A stretch of DNA of 64,000 nt from Mycoplasmatota bacterium (GTDB lineage: Bacteria; Bacillota_I; Bacilli_A; RF39; UBA660), in contig JALFKQ010000026.1 of NCBI GenBank assembly GCA_022774645.1, positions 156,942 through 220,941 of the forward strand, written 5' to 3'. The translations under genes and the position numbers were made by a program. This document shows positions 54,748 to 63,939 of this stretch, one piece after another. The notes under the pieces are model-generated. The model searched no databases. It saw only the letters and a list, made by a program, of their open reading frames with translations, and was not told the origin of the DNA. Every line of letters begins with the position of its first letter. The first letter of the stretch is position 1.

Positions 54748-55656
54748 ATGAAAAAAATAAAATATATTTTGCTTACTTTAATATTTATAATATTTATTAT
54801 TAATATTGATGTTGTTATTGAATCTGCTCATAATGCATCTTTTGTGTTTTTTAATAAAATTTTTGTTAGTGTTTTTCCATTTATTATACTCAGTGATATA
54901 TTATATTATTTTAATTATCATATATTCTTAAAAGATAATATTGGGTCTTTTATATCTAAATTATTTAGAATTAATAGTGAAAGTAGTACTGTATTTTTAT
55001 TTAGTTTATTTACTAGTCATCCAGCTAATGCAATATATATTAAAAATATGCTTGATAATAATGAAATAAGTGTTAATAATGCTAGTAATTTATTGTGTTA
55101 TACTTATTTTCCATCTATATCTTTTGTTATTGGTAGTATTGGTATAGGTCTTTATAATAATTATAAATTTGGTTTATTTTTATATTTAATTTGTTTAGTT
55201 AATAATATAATAATTGGTTTATTTTTAAGAAATAAAAATGATACTAATATAAGTTATAATATAAGAAGTAATAACGATAATTTACTTGATACTTTTTACA
55301 ATTCTATTATGAAAGGTATTAATACTTCTTTTATAATACTTGGTAATCTTATTGTGTTTACTATTATAATCAATTTGATAATTAAGTATTTTAATATTAA
55401 TCCATATATACTTAGTATTTTTAGTGGTATTTTAGAGCTTACTAGTGGTGTTATTAATGTAAGTAATATAAATAATAGTTTAAATATAAAGTTTTGTTTA
55501 ACAGCTTTTATTTTATGTTTTAGTGGTTTGTCTATTTTATTTCAAAGTTTTACTATTCTTAGTAAATATAAAATCAATATAAAAAAAATATTAATTGTTA
55601 AATTAATATTTTCTATTATGAGTGCCTTTATTATATTTATAGTTACTTTGCTGTGA
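54748..55656 (+). CDS. ylbJ: Sporulation integral membrane protein YlbJ
   Basis: 302 residues with about eight membrane helices and the nucleoside-transporter-like GATE pattern of YlbJ/SpoIIIJ-independent relatives: FFNKIFVSVFPFIILSDILYYF, FLFSLFTSHPANAIYIKNML (family SGFPSGAK), NLLCYTYFPSISFVIGSIGIGLY. In Bacillus YlbJ is a sigma-E gene needed for heat-resistant spores. AAGGAAA lies before the ATG. Its 3' end overlaps the convergent pilin-like DUF285 gene by 14 bp. Confidence 0.85.
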   Translation: MKKIKYILLTLIFIIFIINIDVVIESAHNASFVFFNKIFVSVFPFIILSDILYYFNYHIFLKDNIGSFISKLFRINSESSTVFLFSLFTSHPANAIYIKNMLDNNEISVNNASNLLCYTYFPSISFVIGSIGIGLYNNYKFGLFLYLICLVNNIIIGLFLRNKNDTNISYNIRSNNDNLLDTFYNSIMKGINTSFIILGNLIVFTIIINLIIKYFNINPYILSIFSGILELTSGVINVSNINNSLNIKFCLTAFILCFSGLSILFQSFTILSKYKINIKKILIVKLIFSIMSAFIIFIVTLL

Positions 55657-56875
55657 ATTTTAAGTTTTCTGGTTTATGAGGTGTACTTAATGCATTAAAT
55701 TTATTTGCTTCAGCACTATTTCTAGCATAGCCTGTCGTAGCTCTTGTATTTCTAAACATATTATTCATATTAGTGACTTTACTTGTGTCAAAACTACTCA
55801 AATCAAGTGTAGAAATTTTAGTATTATAGAACATTAGCTCCATATTTGTAACATTTCTAGTGTCTAATTTGTTAAGACCATTTATTGTTGTAGCTTCTGC
55901 TCCGTCAAACATACTCTCCATATTTACAACATTACTAGAGTTTAAACTGCTAACATCTATAGAAGTTGCCTTTGAATTAATAAACATATGTGAAGTTGAA
56001 ACAATTGGTTTTCCATCTATAGTTGCACAAATTTCATCTGTTATTGGAGTAGTTGATGATAAATCTACAATTCTCACTCCCCAACCATCAGTTGAAATAT
56101 TATTCCAACTATATTGGTTACTTTGTATTCTTGTCCAGAAACTTTCTTGTTTATATCTATATTCATATGAACCTCTTATATATTTTGAACCTTGTGTTAG
56201 TGTAGTATTTCCACTAGTACAAGCAAGCCCAGTCACTGGAGGATTAGGAGTTTGTGTTCCATCAGTTTTCTTTACTGTATCTGTTGAATATAATTTAATA
56301 TTATAAGTTTCATCACTTACATGTATTGTTAAAATACTTAATATATCTTGTTTTGTTGTATCTTTTTTATTATCATAAGAATGTTGTTCAAGAGATAAAC
56401 CTGTGAATTTATAACCTCTTGTTGTGACTCTATTTTGATCTTTATTTTGTATATTTTCTTGTTCTATCGTTCTTAAAAATGATTGCTTATTTGTCTTCTT
56501 ATCATAATAAGATACTGTACTAGTATCCGTTCTTTCATATCTTATTATATTACCATTACTATCTTTTATTGCTTTAGTTCCATTTAACGAAAGAGTGTAT
56601 ATTTTTAATTGCCTTTCTTCACCATTTCTTAATTTTATATCACATATATTTCCTTCTTCATTACAGCTTGCTTTAGTAATACCTTTATTATTAATAATAT
56701 CATTATTTATATGTCTTGATATTGATGCACTAAATATTCTAATATCACTATCCTCATCTATAACTTCATATGTTTGTTTTAATTTAACAAGTGTTGCTAG
56801 AAGTGAAACAAGTATAACTGATACTAAAGTTATACTTACAATTAATTCAATTAGTGTAAAACCTTTTTTGTTCAT
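55643..56875 (-). CDS. Prepilin-type surface protein with DUF285 repeats
   Basis: 410 residues from the ATG at 56875 (GGAGGATAAC). Prepilin leader MNKKGFTLIELIVSITLVSVILVSLLATLV, a pilin-like domain to about residue 200 with a Cys pair (CNEEGNICDIKL), a middle beta region, then BspA/DUF285 repeats (TSIDVSSLNSSNVVNMESMFDGAEATTINGLNKLDTRNVTNMELMFYN...TLDLSSFDTSKVTNMNNMFRNT). It is the intact example of the family whose two broken copies lie at 21.7 and 50.1 kb. Last gene of a three-gene pilin operon; convergent with ylbJ. Confidence 0.85.
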   Translation of the reverse strand: MNKKGFTLIELIVSITLVSVILVSLLATLVKLKQTYEVIDEDSDIRIFSASISRHINNDIINNKGITKASCNEEGNICDIKLRNGEERQLKIYTLSLNGTKAIKDSNGNIIRYERTDTSTVSYYDKKTNKQSFLRTIEQENIQNKDQNRVTTRGYKFTGLSLEQHSYDNKKDTTKQDILSILTIHVSDETYNIKLYSTDTVKKTDGTQTPNPPVTGLACTSGNTTLTQGSKYIRGSYEYRYKQESFWTRIQSNQYSWNNISTDGWGVRIVDLSSTTPITDEICATIDGKPIVSTSHMFINSKATSIDVSSLNSSNVVNMESMFDGAEATTINGLNKLDTRNVTNMELMFYNTKISTLDLSSFDTSKVTNMNNMFRNTRATTGYARNSAEANKFNALSTPHKPENLKFTAK

Positions 56876-56886
56876 GTTATCCTCCA

Positions 56887-57387
56887 TTATAACATTATTG
56901 AAGCATAATAATATTTTCCTTTTCTATAAAATACCCCTATTGCATAGTTAATTGGTGTTGTATCATCATCTTGATATTTTTTTAATGTTTTTAAATATTC
57001 TATTGTCCCATTATCATATACTTTAGTAGCATAGTAATTCTCACTTTGGTTATTAGTAAGTGCTTTTTCTATATCATTTATTATTATAAAATATATCATA
57101 TTAGTATCACTAAATAACTGTTTACAATCAGAAATAACATCATTCATGTAAGTTGTATCACAGTTATCTTTAGAGGCAACTAAATTACTTTGATAACTCA
57201 CTCCTGTTTTATTTCCCATTTCGTTTACAGTCCATAATAAATATTTATCACTTGGAGTATCATAGTATTTTCTTTGTTTTGATTTACTTGCTAAAAGATC
57301 ATAACTAGATAATGACATTGTTAGTGCTAGTGCAACTATTATCAAGACGGTTACACTTTCTACAAATACGAATCCTTTTTTATTCAT
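56887..57387 (-). CDS. Pilin-like protein
   Basis: 166 residues. N-terminus MNKKGFVFVESVTVLIIVALALTMSLSSY: prepilin-type leader with Phe-Val in place of the usual FTL, E at the fifth mature position kept. Mature part has Cys pair (NCDTTY...SDCKQ) and ends in FYRKGKYYYASIML. The stop overlaps the next RBS region (TAATGG). Probably a minor pilin or pseudopilin. Confidence 0.75.
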   Translation of the reverse strand: MNKKGFVFVESVTVLIIVALALTMSLSSYDLLASKSKQRKYYDTPSDKYLLWTVNEMGNKTGVSYQSNLVASKDNCDTTYMNDVISDCKQLFSDTNMIYFIIINDIEKALTNNQSENYYATKVYDNGTIEYLKTLKKYQDDDTTPINYAIGVFYRKGKYYYASIML

Positions 57388-57389
57388 AA

Positions 57390-58613
57390 TCAGTCTCCTA
57401 TTATATATGGACTAGTTCTAAGTCCTGTTCCACTTTTAATGATAGAATCTCCTCTTAAAGTTATAACTGGAAATATTTTTCCTTTTTGTGAAGTATTTGT
57501 TTCTTCAAGTGTTCCATCTGCATTATGCATAAATATATTTGAATAATTACTTACATGAGAACTTGGTGTCATTGTAAAATATTGATTTCCGTTTGCTAAA
57601 TAATGTGTTTCTGATGTAGTTGTACCATTTTTAGCAATAGCACCTGCATACATTAATTCATCCATTGTAATCATTCCAACTGGATATAATAGTTCACCAT
57701 TACCTGATGCTAATGACTGGCTAAATTTATCTTTATCATTTGTACAGTTAAATGTTGGCAAATTTGATTGATATCTTAAATATGGATTATAATATGTAAT
57801 ATTATTACCATAACCAAATTGTGTTCCGGTACCAGTATATCCTTCACTTGCAGTTGTAATTTTTCTATCTGAACAATAAGTTACATCTGCTAAATATTTT
57901 GTAATTTCATCACCTTTTGAGTAAATATTATCTTTAGCCCAATTATCTATTTCTTTTTTAGCATTACTATCAAATTTATTATTTGTGGATTCTTCATATG
58001 TTGTTGTAGGTGTTGTTATAACACAAGTAGTGGTTGATTCACACTCATTTTCAACTCCTGTTTTGTACCCTATAAATGTATTGTCTTTTGTTGTTTGATT
58101 ATATACAACATCAGTTATTGGAGAAGTAATTGTTCCATCGGGACAAGCTCCATTTGTTGGTACACCTGCATATTGCATCTTGACAGCATTTCCCTCAGCT
58201 GTTCTTATTATTCTAAAACATAGTCCAGCATAAATAACATAGTTATTATTTACAGCACCTCTAAAATAATAAACTCTTTTGCCATTAATTGATTTATCTG
58301 CACTAGTAGTATAATACAGTCCTTTACCATTTGTATCACTTGAAGGTAAACTGAAATTTATTCCTGTACTACTACTCACATTAATACTATCTACACTATC
58401 TGAATAATTCAAATTATCTATTAGAATTCTATAATATAATTTACTTTTTTGTTCATTAGATACTTTTAAATCACTATTTATTCTTTCACTAAAAGTAGTT
58501 AATATTTTATTATTTCTAGAATATGTTTTTAATATTGCAAGCATAACAAAAAGAAATAATATTAAAAATGTATATACAAGTGTCATTGAAATGAAACCAT
58601 TTTTATTTTTCAT
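57390..58613 (-). CDS. Large pilin-like secreted protein with C-terminal SUMF/FISUMP-like domain
   Basis: 407 residues. Leader MKNKNGFISMTLVYTFLILFLFVMLAILKTYS resembles a prepilin signal but lacks the glutamate at position +5. After a helical segment comes a large domain: YYFRGAVNNNYVIYAGLCFRIIRTAEGNAVKMQYAG, many Cys, and a C-terminal block YPVGMITMDELMYAGA...NQYFTMTPSSHVSNYSNIFMHNADG...IFPVITLRGDSIIKSGTGLRTSPYII that recalls DUF6273/FISUMP-type modules. First gene of the pilin-like operon, 2 bp before the next. Role unknown. Confidence 0.7.
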   Translation of the reverse strand: MKNKNGFISMTLVYTFLILFLFVMLAILKTYSRNNKILTTFSERINSDLKVSNEQKSKLYYRILIDNLNYSDSVDSINVSSSTGINFSLPSSDTNGKGLYYTTSADKSINGKRVYYFRGAVNNNYVIYAGLCFRIIRTAEGNAVKMQYAGVPTNGACPDGTITSPITDVVYNQTTKDNTFIGYKTGVENECESTTTCVITTPTTTYEESTNNKFDSNAKKEIDNWAKDNIYSKGDEITKYLADVTYCSDRKITTASEGYTGTGTQFGYGNNITYYNPYLRYQSNLPTFNCTNDKDKFSQSLASGNGELLYPVGMITMDELMYAGAIAKNGTTTSETHYLANGNQYFTMTPSSHVSNYSNIFMHNADGTLEETNTSQKGKIFPVITLRGDSIIKSGTGLRTSPYIIGD

Positions 58614-58649
58614 ATTTTACTCCTTATTGTAATTATATAACAAATAAAA

Positions 58650-58672
58650 ATAAAAATCTACAATTGTAGATT
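58650..58672 (-). terminator. Intrinsic terminator of the ysxE-like gene
   Basis: Minus strand AATCTAC-AATT-GTAGATT followed by TTTATTTTT; perfect palindrome. Confidence 0.78.
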
Positions 58673-59489
58673 ATTTATTTTCTCTTACAATATTCATACC
58701 AGAATATATATATGAATATGTATTTTTTATATTATATGTGTTGTCCATTTCATTATCTATTTTTATTATTTTTGGAGGTATTGATATTAAAATATTAAAA
58801 AGCATTTTTTCTTCATCTGTTAATGATAAAGTTTCATTATAAACTTTTAAAAGATAAATAAAATCAAGTTTATAACCTTCTTTTTTATAAAATTTATATA
58901 GATCTAAGACTGGAGTGTCAACCAAATAATTATCCCAACTTATTAAATAATTTTTATCTCCATGAATAAAATGTTCTAATGAAATGTTATTATGATTAAT
59001 GCACACTCTTTCTTTTGATTTAAATTCAACTATTTTAAACCATTTTTTAAGTTCTTCTTTAGCATATTTAAGTGAACTATCTATAGCACTATAATTTCTA
59101 GCAAATAAGTAATGTGATGGTGACATAAATTCCTCATTTTCTATTTCTTCTATGGCAGTTTCATAATATTTAGTTAAATATTCTATATTTGATAGTAATT
59201 TGTCATATATATTTTTATATTTATTTTTACTAACATCTTTAAAAAACATTGTTTTATAGTGGAGCATAGAAAGTGTTTTTATAAGTTCAGTACCTGTACT
59301 TACTTCATGATATTTTTCCTCTTTAATATATTTTGTTTTAACTTCTCTATCATTTATATCTATTATTTCAGGGTAGTTATTAAAATTAACTGTATCTAAA
59401 TATTCATATAATTCTAATAAATCATTATTTCTTTTTTTAGTAATTATGCCATCTTCTATTAAGACACTATTTTTATATTTTTTACTCAT
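58671..59489 (-). CDS. CotS/YsxE-like spore coat kinase-fold protein
   Basis: 272 residues with a choline-kinase-like fold: CINHNNISLEHFIHGDKNYLISWDNYLVDTPVLDLYKFYKKEGYKLDF, where HNN...SWDN replaces the HGD...DFD/DWD catalytic pattern of active kinases. That degeneration is common in CotS/YsxE/YutH proteins. It overlaps the SpoVID-like gene by 8 nt; spoVID-ysxE is the Bacillus pair. It should bind at the spore surface. Active phosphotransfer is doubtful. Confidence 0.7.
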   Translation of the reverse strand: MSKKYKNSVLIEDGIITKKRNNDLLELYEYLDTVNFNNYPEIIDINDREVKTKYIKEEKYHEVSTGTELIKTLSMLHYKTMFFKDVSKNKYKNIYDKLLSNIEYLTKYYETAIEEIENEEFMSPSHYLFARNYSAIDSSLKYAKEELKKWFKIVEFKSKERVCINHNNISLEHFIHGDKNYLISWDNYLVDTPVLDLYKFYKKEGYKLDFIYLLKVYNETLSLTDEEKMLFNILISIPPKIIKIDNEMDNTYNIKNTYSYIYSGMNIVRENK

Positions 59490-60147
59490 TTACTTCAGGT
59501 ATTATTATTTTATCGCCTATTTTTAAATCATTTAAATTATTATATAAAGATAATTCTTCTTTACTAATATTATATTTATTACATACTTGGTCTACTGTAT
59601 CTCCTTCTCTTAGAATATATATTTTATATGTATAATATTTATTCTCATTATTAATAATGGTGTTTGTTATATTGGTAATGTTATTATCAATGTCAACATC
59701 ATTTACAATTGGTTCAATAGTTTCTGTTTTTGTTTCTTCTGGCAACTCAATATCGTCCTTAAAATAATCATTTAAATAATTATCAAGTGGGTCATCCTCT
59801 TCTTTTTCTTCCTCTTTCTTTTCATCTTCTATTTCGTCACAAGTAAATAATAAATCAATGTTCGCTGTTAATACATCTTTAGAGATTGAGTATTTAAAAT
59901 CATCAATATCTATTTTTATTGTATCTTTATTTACTTTTTTTGATATAGCTATACCAAATGGAACTGTATATTCAAATTCTTCATCTAAAACAGTTGCTTC
60001 TGTCATTTTATATGTACCATTTATATTTACAGTTCCTTCAACTAAATCATCTAGAATTTTATAATCATGTTCTAAACTAATGTTAGTTATTTCTCCTATT
60101 TTAGTTTTAAATATAATATCTTTTTTTAATGGAATAATTTCTCTCAT
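59482..60147 (-). CDS. spoVID: SpoVID-like spore coat morphogenetic protein (SPOCS + LysM)
   Basis: 221 residues. N-terminal SPOCS-type beta domain (IIFKTKIGEITNISLEHDYKILDDLVEGTVNINGTYKM...EFEYTVPFGIAISKKVNKDTIKIDIDDFKYSI), an acidic linker (EEKEEDDPLDNYLNDYFKDDIELPEE) and C-terminal LysM (YKIYILREGDTVDQVCNKYNISKEELSLYNNLNDLKIGDKIIIP). SpoVID spreads the coat around the forespore and binds SpoIVA, which is encoded in this window. It is shorter than the Bacillus protein (about 575 residues). GAGAGGAG lies before the ATG. Confidence 0.82.
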   Translation of the reverse strand: MREIIPLKKDIIFKTKIGEITNISLEHDYKILDDLVEGTVNINGTYKMTEATVLDEEFEYTVPFGIAISKKVNKDTIKIDIDDFKYSISKDVLTANIDLLFTCDEIEDEKKEEEKEEDDPLDNYLNDYFKDDIELPEETKTETIEPIVNDVDIDNNITNITNTIINNENKYYTYKIYILREGDTVDQVCNKYNISKEELSLYNNLNDLKIGDKIIIPEVNE

Positions 60148-60173
60148 ATATTTCTCCTCTCAATTAAATATAT

Positions 60174-60207
60174 GAAAAAAAATATTCATTATGAGAATAT
60201 TTTTTCG
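60174..60207 (-). terminator. Intrinsic terminator of lon
   Basis: Minus strand AAAAAATATTC-TCATAAT-GAATATTTTTT; overlaps the lon stop. Confidence 0.65.
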
Positions 60208-62507
60208 TATATTTCTAAGTAGTTACTTACAGGTACAAATTCTATATTATTTCTAAGATCTTTTTCTAACCATTCTATATCATTCATATTATCTTTTGGT
60301 ATAAATAGTTTTTCTAATTTCAATCTTTCACAGGCTATTGTTTTTTCTTTTAAACCACCTATTTTTAATATATCACCATTTAGTGTTATTTCACCTGTTA
60401 AAGATATTTTATCACTTATTATTGTTCCTTTTATATGTGAAAGTATTGCTGTTACTACTGCTATACCTGCTGATGGACCATCTTTGTTTATAGCTCCTTC
60501 AGTAAAGTTTATATGTATATCATTATTCACAAAAAAGTCTTCATCAATATCAAATCTTTTGGCATTACTTTTAATATAGCTTATTGCAATTTCTATACTT
60601 TCTTTAGTCATATCTCCAAGTGATCCTGTAAATGTGTATTTGCCTGTTCCTTTAAATGTAGTACACTCTATGTATATTGATACTCCTCCAACTGTACTAC
60701 AGGCTACAGCTGTTACTACTCCTGGATGAATAATTTCTTTATATTTTGATTCTTTATATAATTCTTGTTCCAAGAAGTGATTAATATCATTTTCTTTAAT
60801 TCTAATACTAACTATTTTTCTAGATGATTTTATATGTTCAGTTATAACTTTTCTAACTATTTTATTTATATCTCTTTCAAGTTCTCTTACACCTGATTCA
60901 CTAGTATACTCATTTATTATTTTTTTGATTGCTGGTTCTTCAAATTTTATTATTGTATTTTTAAGGCCATGCTTTCTTAATGAAGTTGGTATTAAATAAT
61001 TTTCACTTATAAATAGTTTTTCACTATCTGTATAACCAGTTAACTCTATTATTTCTAATCTATCTAGTAAAGTGGGAGGTATATTTGTGATATCATTTGC
61101 TGTTAAAATAAATAATATTTTTGATAAATCTATTTCTTCATCTATATAGTTATCTGTAAATCTTTTATTTTGACTTACATCAAGTATATCTAGTAATGTA
61201 GAAGCTGGATCACCTTTGTAATCTTTTTTTAATTTATCAACTTCATCAAGCAAAAATACTGGATTATTACTTCCACATTTTATAAGTGATGTTACTATTT
61301 TACCTGGATTAGATCCAATGTATGCTCTTCTATGCCCAACTAATTCTGCTGAGTCACTCATTCCACCTAATGATATTTTAACAAAGTTTCTATTTAATGC
61401 TTGTGATATTGATTCTGCAAATGTTGTTTTACCTACTCCTGGAGGGCCAACTAAACAAATTATTGGACTTGATACTTCATTTGCTATACTTTTGACTGCT
61501 ATATATTCTATAACTCTTTCTTTTGCTTTTTTCATTCCATAGTGAGTATCGTTAAGTTTCTTTTCTATTTTTAATAAATCTTTTTCATCCTTTGTTTCAA
61601 TATACCAAGGAACATTTAATAAATATTCTATGTAATTTCTTATTATTCCTGCATCGGGACTCATTTCACTAGTAGCATTATATCTTTCTATTTCACTAAG
61701 TAGCTTTTCTTTTATTCTTTCTGGATATTTGCCACTATTTGCTAAGTTTCTATAATTTAAAATATCTTCTTCTTTAGTATTTGTTTCACCAAGTTCATCT
61801 TTAATTACTCTTAGTTTTTCTTTTAGAATGAATTCTTTTTGTGTATCATCTAATCCTTTTTTAATTTCATTTTCAATATGACTTTCTAAGTCTATAACAG
61901 CTGTTTCAACTGCTAATTCTTTAATTAGTGTTTTGCATCTACTTATTGGAGAAGAATCTAACATTAAATTTAATTTTTTTTCAAAAGATAATGGTAAAAA
62001 GTTTGCTATTAAATCAGTCATTTTATCTAAATTACAACCTGATTTTAATTCACTCATTATTGAATTACCTATTAAAGGATTTTTATCTATATATTGTTCT
62101 AATTCTGCTTGTAACTTTCTTTGATATGCTGTCCATTCTATTTCACTTTCTGATAAGTCTATACTAGTTATAATACTATCCAATATATCTTCTTCATTTG
62201 AATAATTTACATAGCTTATTATTTTTACTCTATACAATCCAGTTATTATTACTCTTTTATTTCCATTTGGTAAATCAATAACACTATTTATTTTTCCAAC
62301 TACACCTATTCTAGATAAATCTGATGTATCTGGTTTTTCTTCAAGTGTATTTAGGGGGCAAACGATTAAGACTTCGTCATCGTGATATAATTTAGATATT
62401 TCTGTTACCTTTTTGCTTATATCACTTTTAATTTCTACTCTTACTTCTTCACCTGGAAGCAAGACTAATTTTTTTAACAAAATTACTGGCAAATTACTCT
62501 TAATCAT
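60189..62507 (-). CDS. lon: ATP-dependent protease Lon (LonA)
   Basis: 772 residues, LonA size. N-terminal substrate domain (LPVILLKKLVLLPGEEVRVEI), AAA+ domain with GPPGVGKTTFAESIS and FLLDEVDKL, and protease domain with Ser in NKDGPSAGIAVVTAIL and Lys in KIGGLKEKTIACERL. It degrades damaged and regulatory proteins. AGGAGG precedes the ATG and a TTTACA/TATAAT promoter lies upstream. In Bacillus lonA lies near the hem-spoVID region, as here. Confidence 0.98.
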   Translation of the reverse strand: MIKSNLPVILLKKLVLLPGEEVRVEIKSDISKKVTEISKLYHDDEVLIVCPLNTLEEKPDTSDLSRIGVVGKINSVIDLPNGNKRVIITGLYRVKIISYVNYSNEEDILDSIITSIDLSESEIEWTAYQRKLQAELEQYIDKNPLIGNSIMSELKSGCNLDKMTDLIANFLPLSFEKKLNLMLDSSPISRCKTLIKELAVETAVIDLESHIENEIKKGLDDTQKEFILKEKLRVIKDELGETNTKEEDILNYRNLANSGKYPERIKEKLLSEIERYNATSEMSPDAGIIRNYIEYLLNVPWYIETKDEKDLLKIEKKLNDTHYGMKKAKERVIEYIAVKSIANEVSSPIICLVGPPGVGKTTFAESISQALNRNFVKISLGGMSDSAELVGHRRAYIGSNPGKIVTSLIKCGSNNPVFLLDEVDKLKKDYKGDPASTLLDILDVSQNKRFTDNYIDEEIDLSKILFILTANDITNIPPTLLDRLEIIELTGYTDSEKLFISENYLIPTSLRKHGLKNTIIKFEEPAIKKIINEYTSESGVRELERDINKIVRKVITEHIKSSRKIVSIRIKENDINHFLEQELYKESKYKEIIHPGVVTAVACSTVGGVSIYIECTTFKGTGKYTFTGSLGDMTKESIEIAISYIKSNAKRFDIDEDFFVNNDIHINFTEGAINKDGPSAGIAVVTAILSHIKGTIISDKISLTGEITLNGDILKIGGLKEKTIACERLKLEKLFIPKDNMNDIEWLEKDLRNNIEFVPVSNYLEIYEKIFS

Positions 62508-62531
62508 GCTTCCTCCTGCTCTTGACTTATT

Positions 62532-62560
62532 ATTATAAATTCAATTTATATAAATGTAAA
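62532..62560 (-). promoter_or_regulatory. Predicted promoter of lon
   Basis: Minus strand TTTACA, 17 nt, TATAAT, with the lon ATG 25 nt further on. No CIRCE or CtsR-type repeat seen. Confidence 0.65.
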
Positions 62561-62577
62561 CACCAAAAATAAATTTT

Positions 62578-62604
62578 CACAAAAAAAGAGTTTTTAAAAC
62601 TCAA
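62578..62604 (-). terminator. Intrinsic terminator after the coiled-coil gene
   Basis: Minus strand GAGTTTT-A-AAAACTC followed by T7. Confidence 0.75.
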
Positions 62605-62630
62605 TTTTCCATTTAATTTTGTATTTAAAC

Positions 62631-63014
62631 TTAAATTTTTATATTTAATTTTTGTGATTCATTTTTAATACATAATCCTAGAATTTCTGCATTTCTTTTT
62701 ATCAATATTCTTTGCATTTTTTTAATCTTTTCCATTATTATTTTAAGTTCTGTTTTATGTTCAGGATTTAATGAATATTCATATTCTTCATATGATGCAG
62801 AAAGCTGTGTCATGGCAATTTGATATTCTCTATAATCATATTCCATTTTTCTAATTTTTTCATCTATTTTTGCCTTTTTATTAGCAATAATATTTTTATC
62901 TTTTGAAGTAGTAAGTTCTATTTCTAAACTTTCACTCATTCTTTTATATTCTTCTATTTTATTTTCAAGTTTATCTAAAAATTCAATATCTGTTATTTCA
63001 TTTAAACTATTCAT
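62631..63014 (-). CDS. Hypothetical coiled-coil protein
   Basis: 127 residues, almost fully helical and charged (LDKLENKIEEYKRMSESLEIEL...KIDEKIRKMEYDYREYQIAM), soluble, no known family. It overlaps rbgA by 8 nt, so both are translated from one mRNA; a link to ribosome assembly is only suggested by this. Confidence 0.6.
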   Translation of the reverse strand: MNSLNEITDIEFLDKLENKIEEYKRMSESLEIELTTSKDKNIIANKKAKIDEKIRKMEYDYREYQIAMTQLSASYEEYEYSLNPEHKTELKIIMEKIKKMQRILIKRNAEILGLCIKNESQKLNIKI

Positions 63015-63939
63015 AATCTTTCACCCTATCAAAAGTAATATTTTTGACTTTTTCTTGTTTAATAGAATTTATTATTATTAAACTAACTCTTTCATAGTCA
63101 ACTTCCCCATTTACTGGAATATTTTTCTTTTTAGATATTTTAGTAAAGCATTCTTCTACTTCATCATCATTATAATATTCTATTCCAAATTCTTGTTTTA
63201 ATATATCTTTATAATATTTATCTAACATTCCAAGTATATGACAAGCTACTTCTTCAATTGTTATTACTTCTTCTTTTATAATCGTCATACTTGCTAGATT
63301 ATATGCAACCATATTATTTTCGAATTTTGGCCATAAAATTCCAGGACTATCAACTAGATCCATATTATCATTTATTCTAAGTGTTGTTAGATTTTTAGTA
63401 ACACCTGGTTTATTACCCACTCCAGCTATATTTTTACCAACTAATTTATTAATAAGTGTACTTTTTCCTACATTAGGTACACCTACTATTAAACATTTTG
63501 CTTTCTTAGGAAGTAAACCCTTATTTTTTCTCTTTTCATTTATAGATTTCATAAGTTTTGAAACTTCTTCTATTATTTTTTTGTAATCATTAGTATTTTT
63601 AGAATCACAAGTAACTATAATATATCCCTCTTTATTATACTTTTCTATCCATTTAGCTGTTTCTTCCTTATCGCATAAGTCATATTTATTAAATACAATT
63701 ATATTTTGTTTTTCTCTTGTTATTTTTGCTAAATCAGGTATCATTGAAGAATATGGCACTCTTGAATCAATAACATTAATAACTACATCTATGTTAGAAA
63801 TGATATTTGTTATCTCTTTTTTTGTTTTAGCCATATGTCCTGGGTACCAATTGATATTGGTTTTCGCGATACTTTTATTATCTTCTATGTTTGTATTTTT
63901 ATTTTCTTTTCTCATTTTTCTCTTTTGATACATATCCAT
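63007..63939 (-). CDS. rbgA: Ribosome biogenesis GTPase RbgA (YlqF)
   Basis: 310 residues. Circularly permuted GTPase: NWYPGHMAKTKKEI, G4 NKYD, then G1 GVPNVGKSTLINKL, G2 with GVTKNL and G3 DSPG. The C-terminal helical ANTAR-like domain follows. It drives late 50S assembly (L16 region). The N-terminus has about 28 extra basic residues before the family start WFPGHM. AAAGGAG precedes the ATG. The first 61 bp upstream hold nothing else I can identify. Confidence 0.95.
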   Translation of the reverse strand: MDMYQKRKMRKENKNTNIEDNKSIAKTNINWYPGHMAKTKKEITNIISNIDVVINVIDSRVPYSSMIPDLAKITREKQNIIVFNKYDLCDKEETAKWIEKYNKEGYIIVTCDSKNTNDYKKIIEEVSKLMKSINEKRKNKGLLPKKAKCLIVGVPNVGKSTLINKLVGKNIAGVGNKPGVTKNLTTLRINDNMDLVDSPGILWPKFENNMVAYNLASMTIIKEEVITIEEVACHILGMLDKYYKDILKQEFGIEYYNDDEVEECFTKISKKKNIPVNGEVDYERVSLIIINSIKQEKVKNITFDRVKDYE

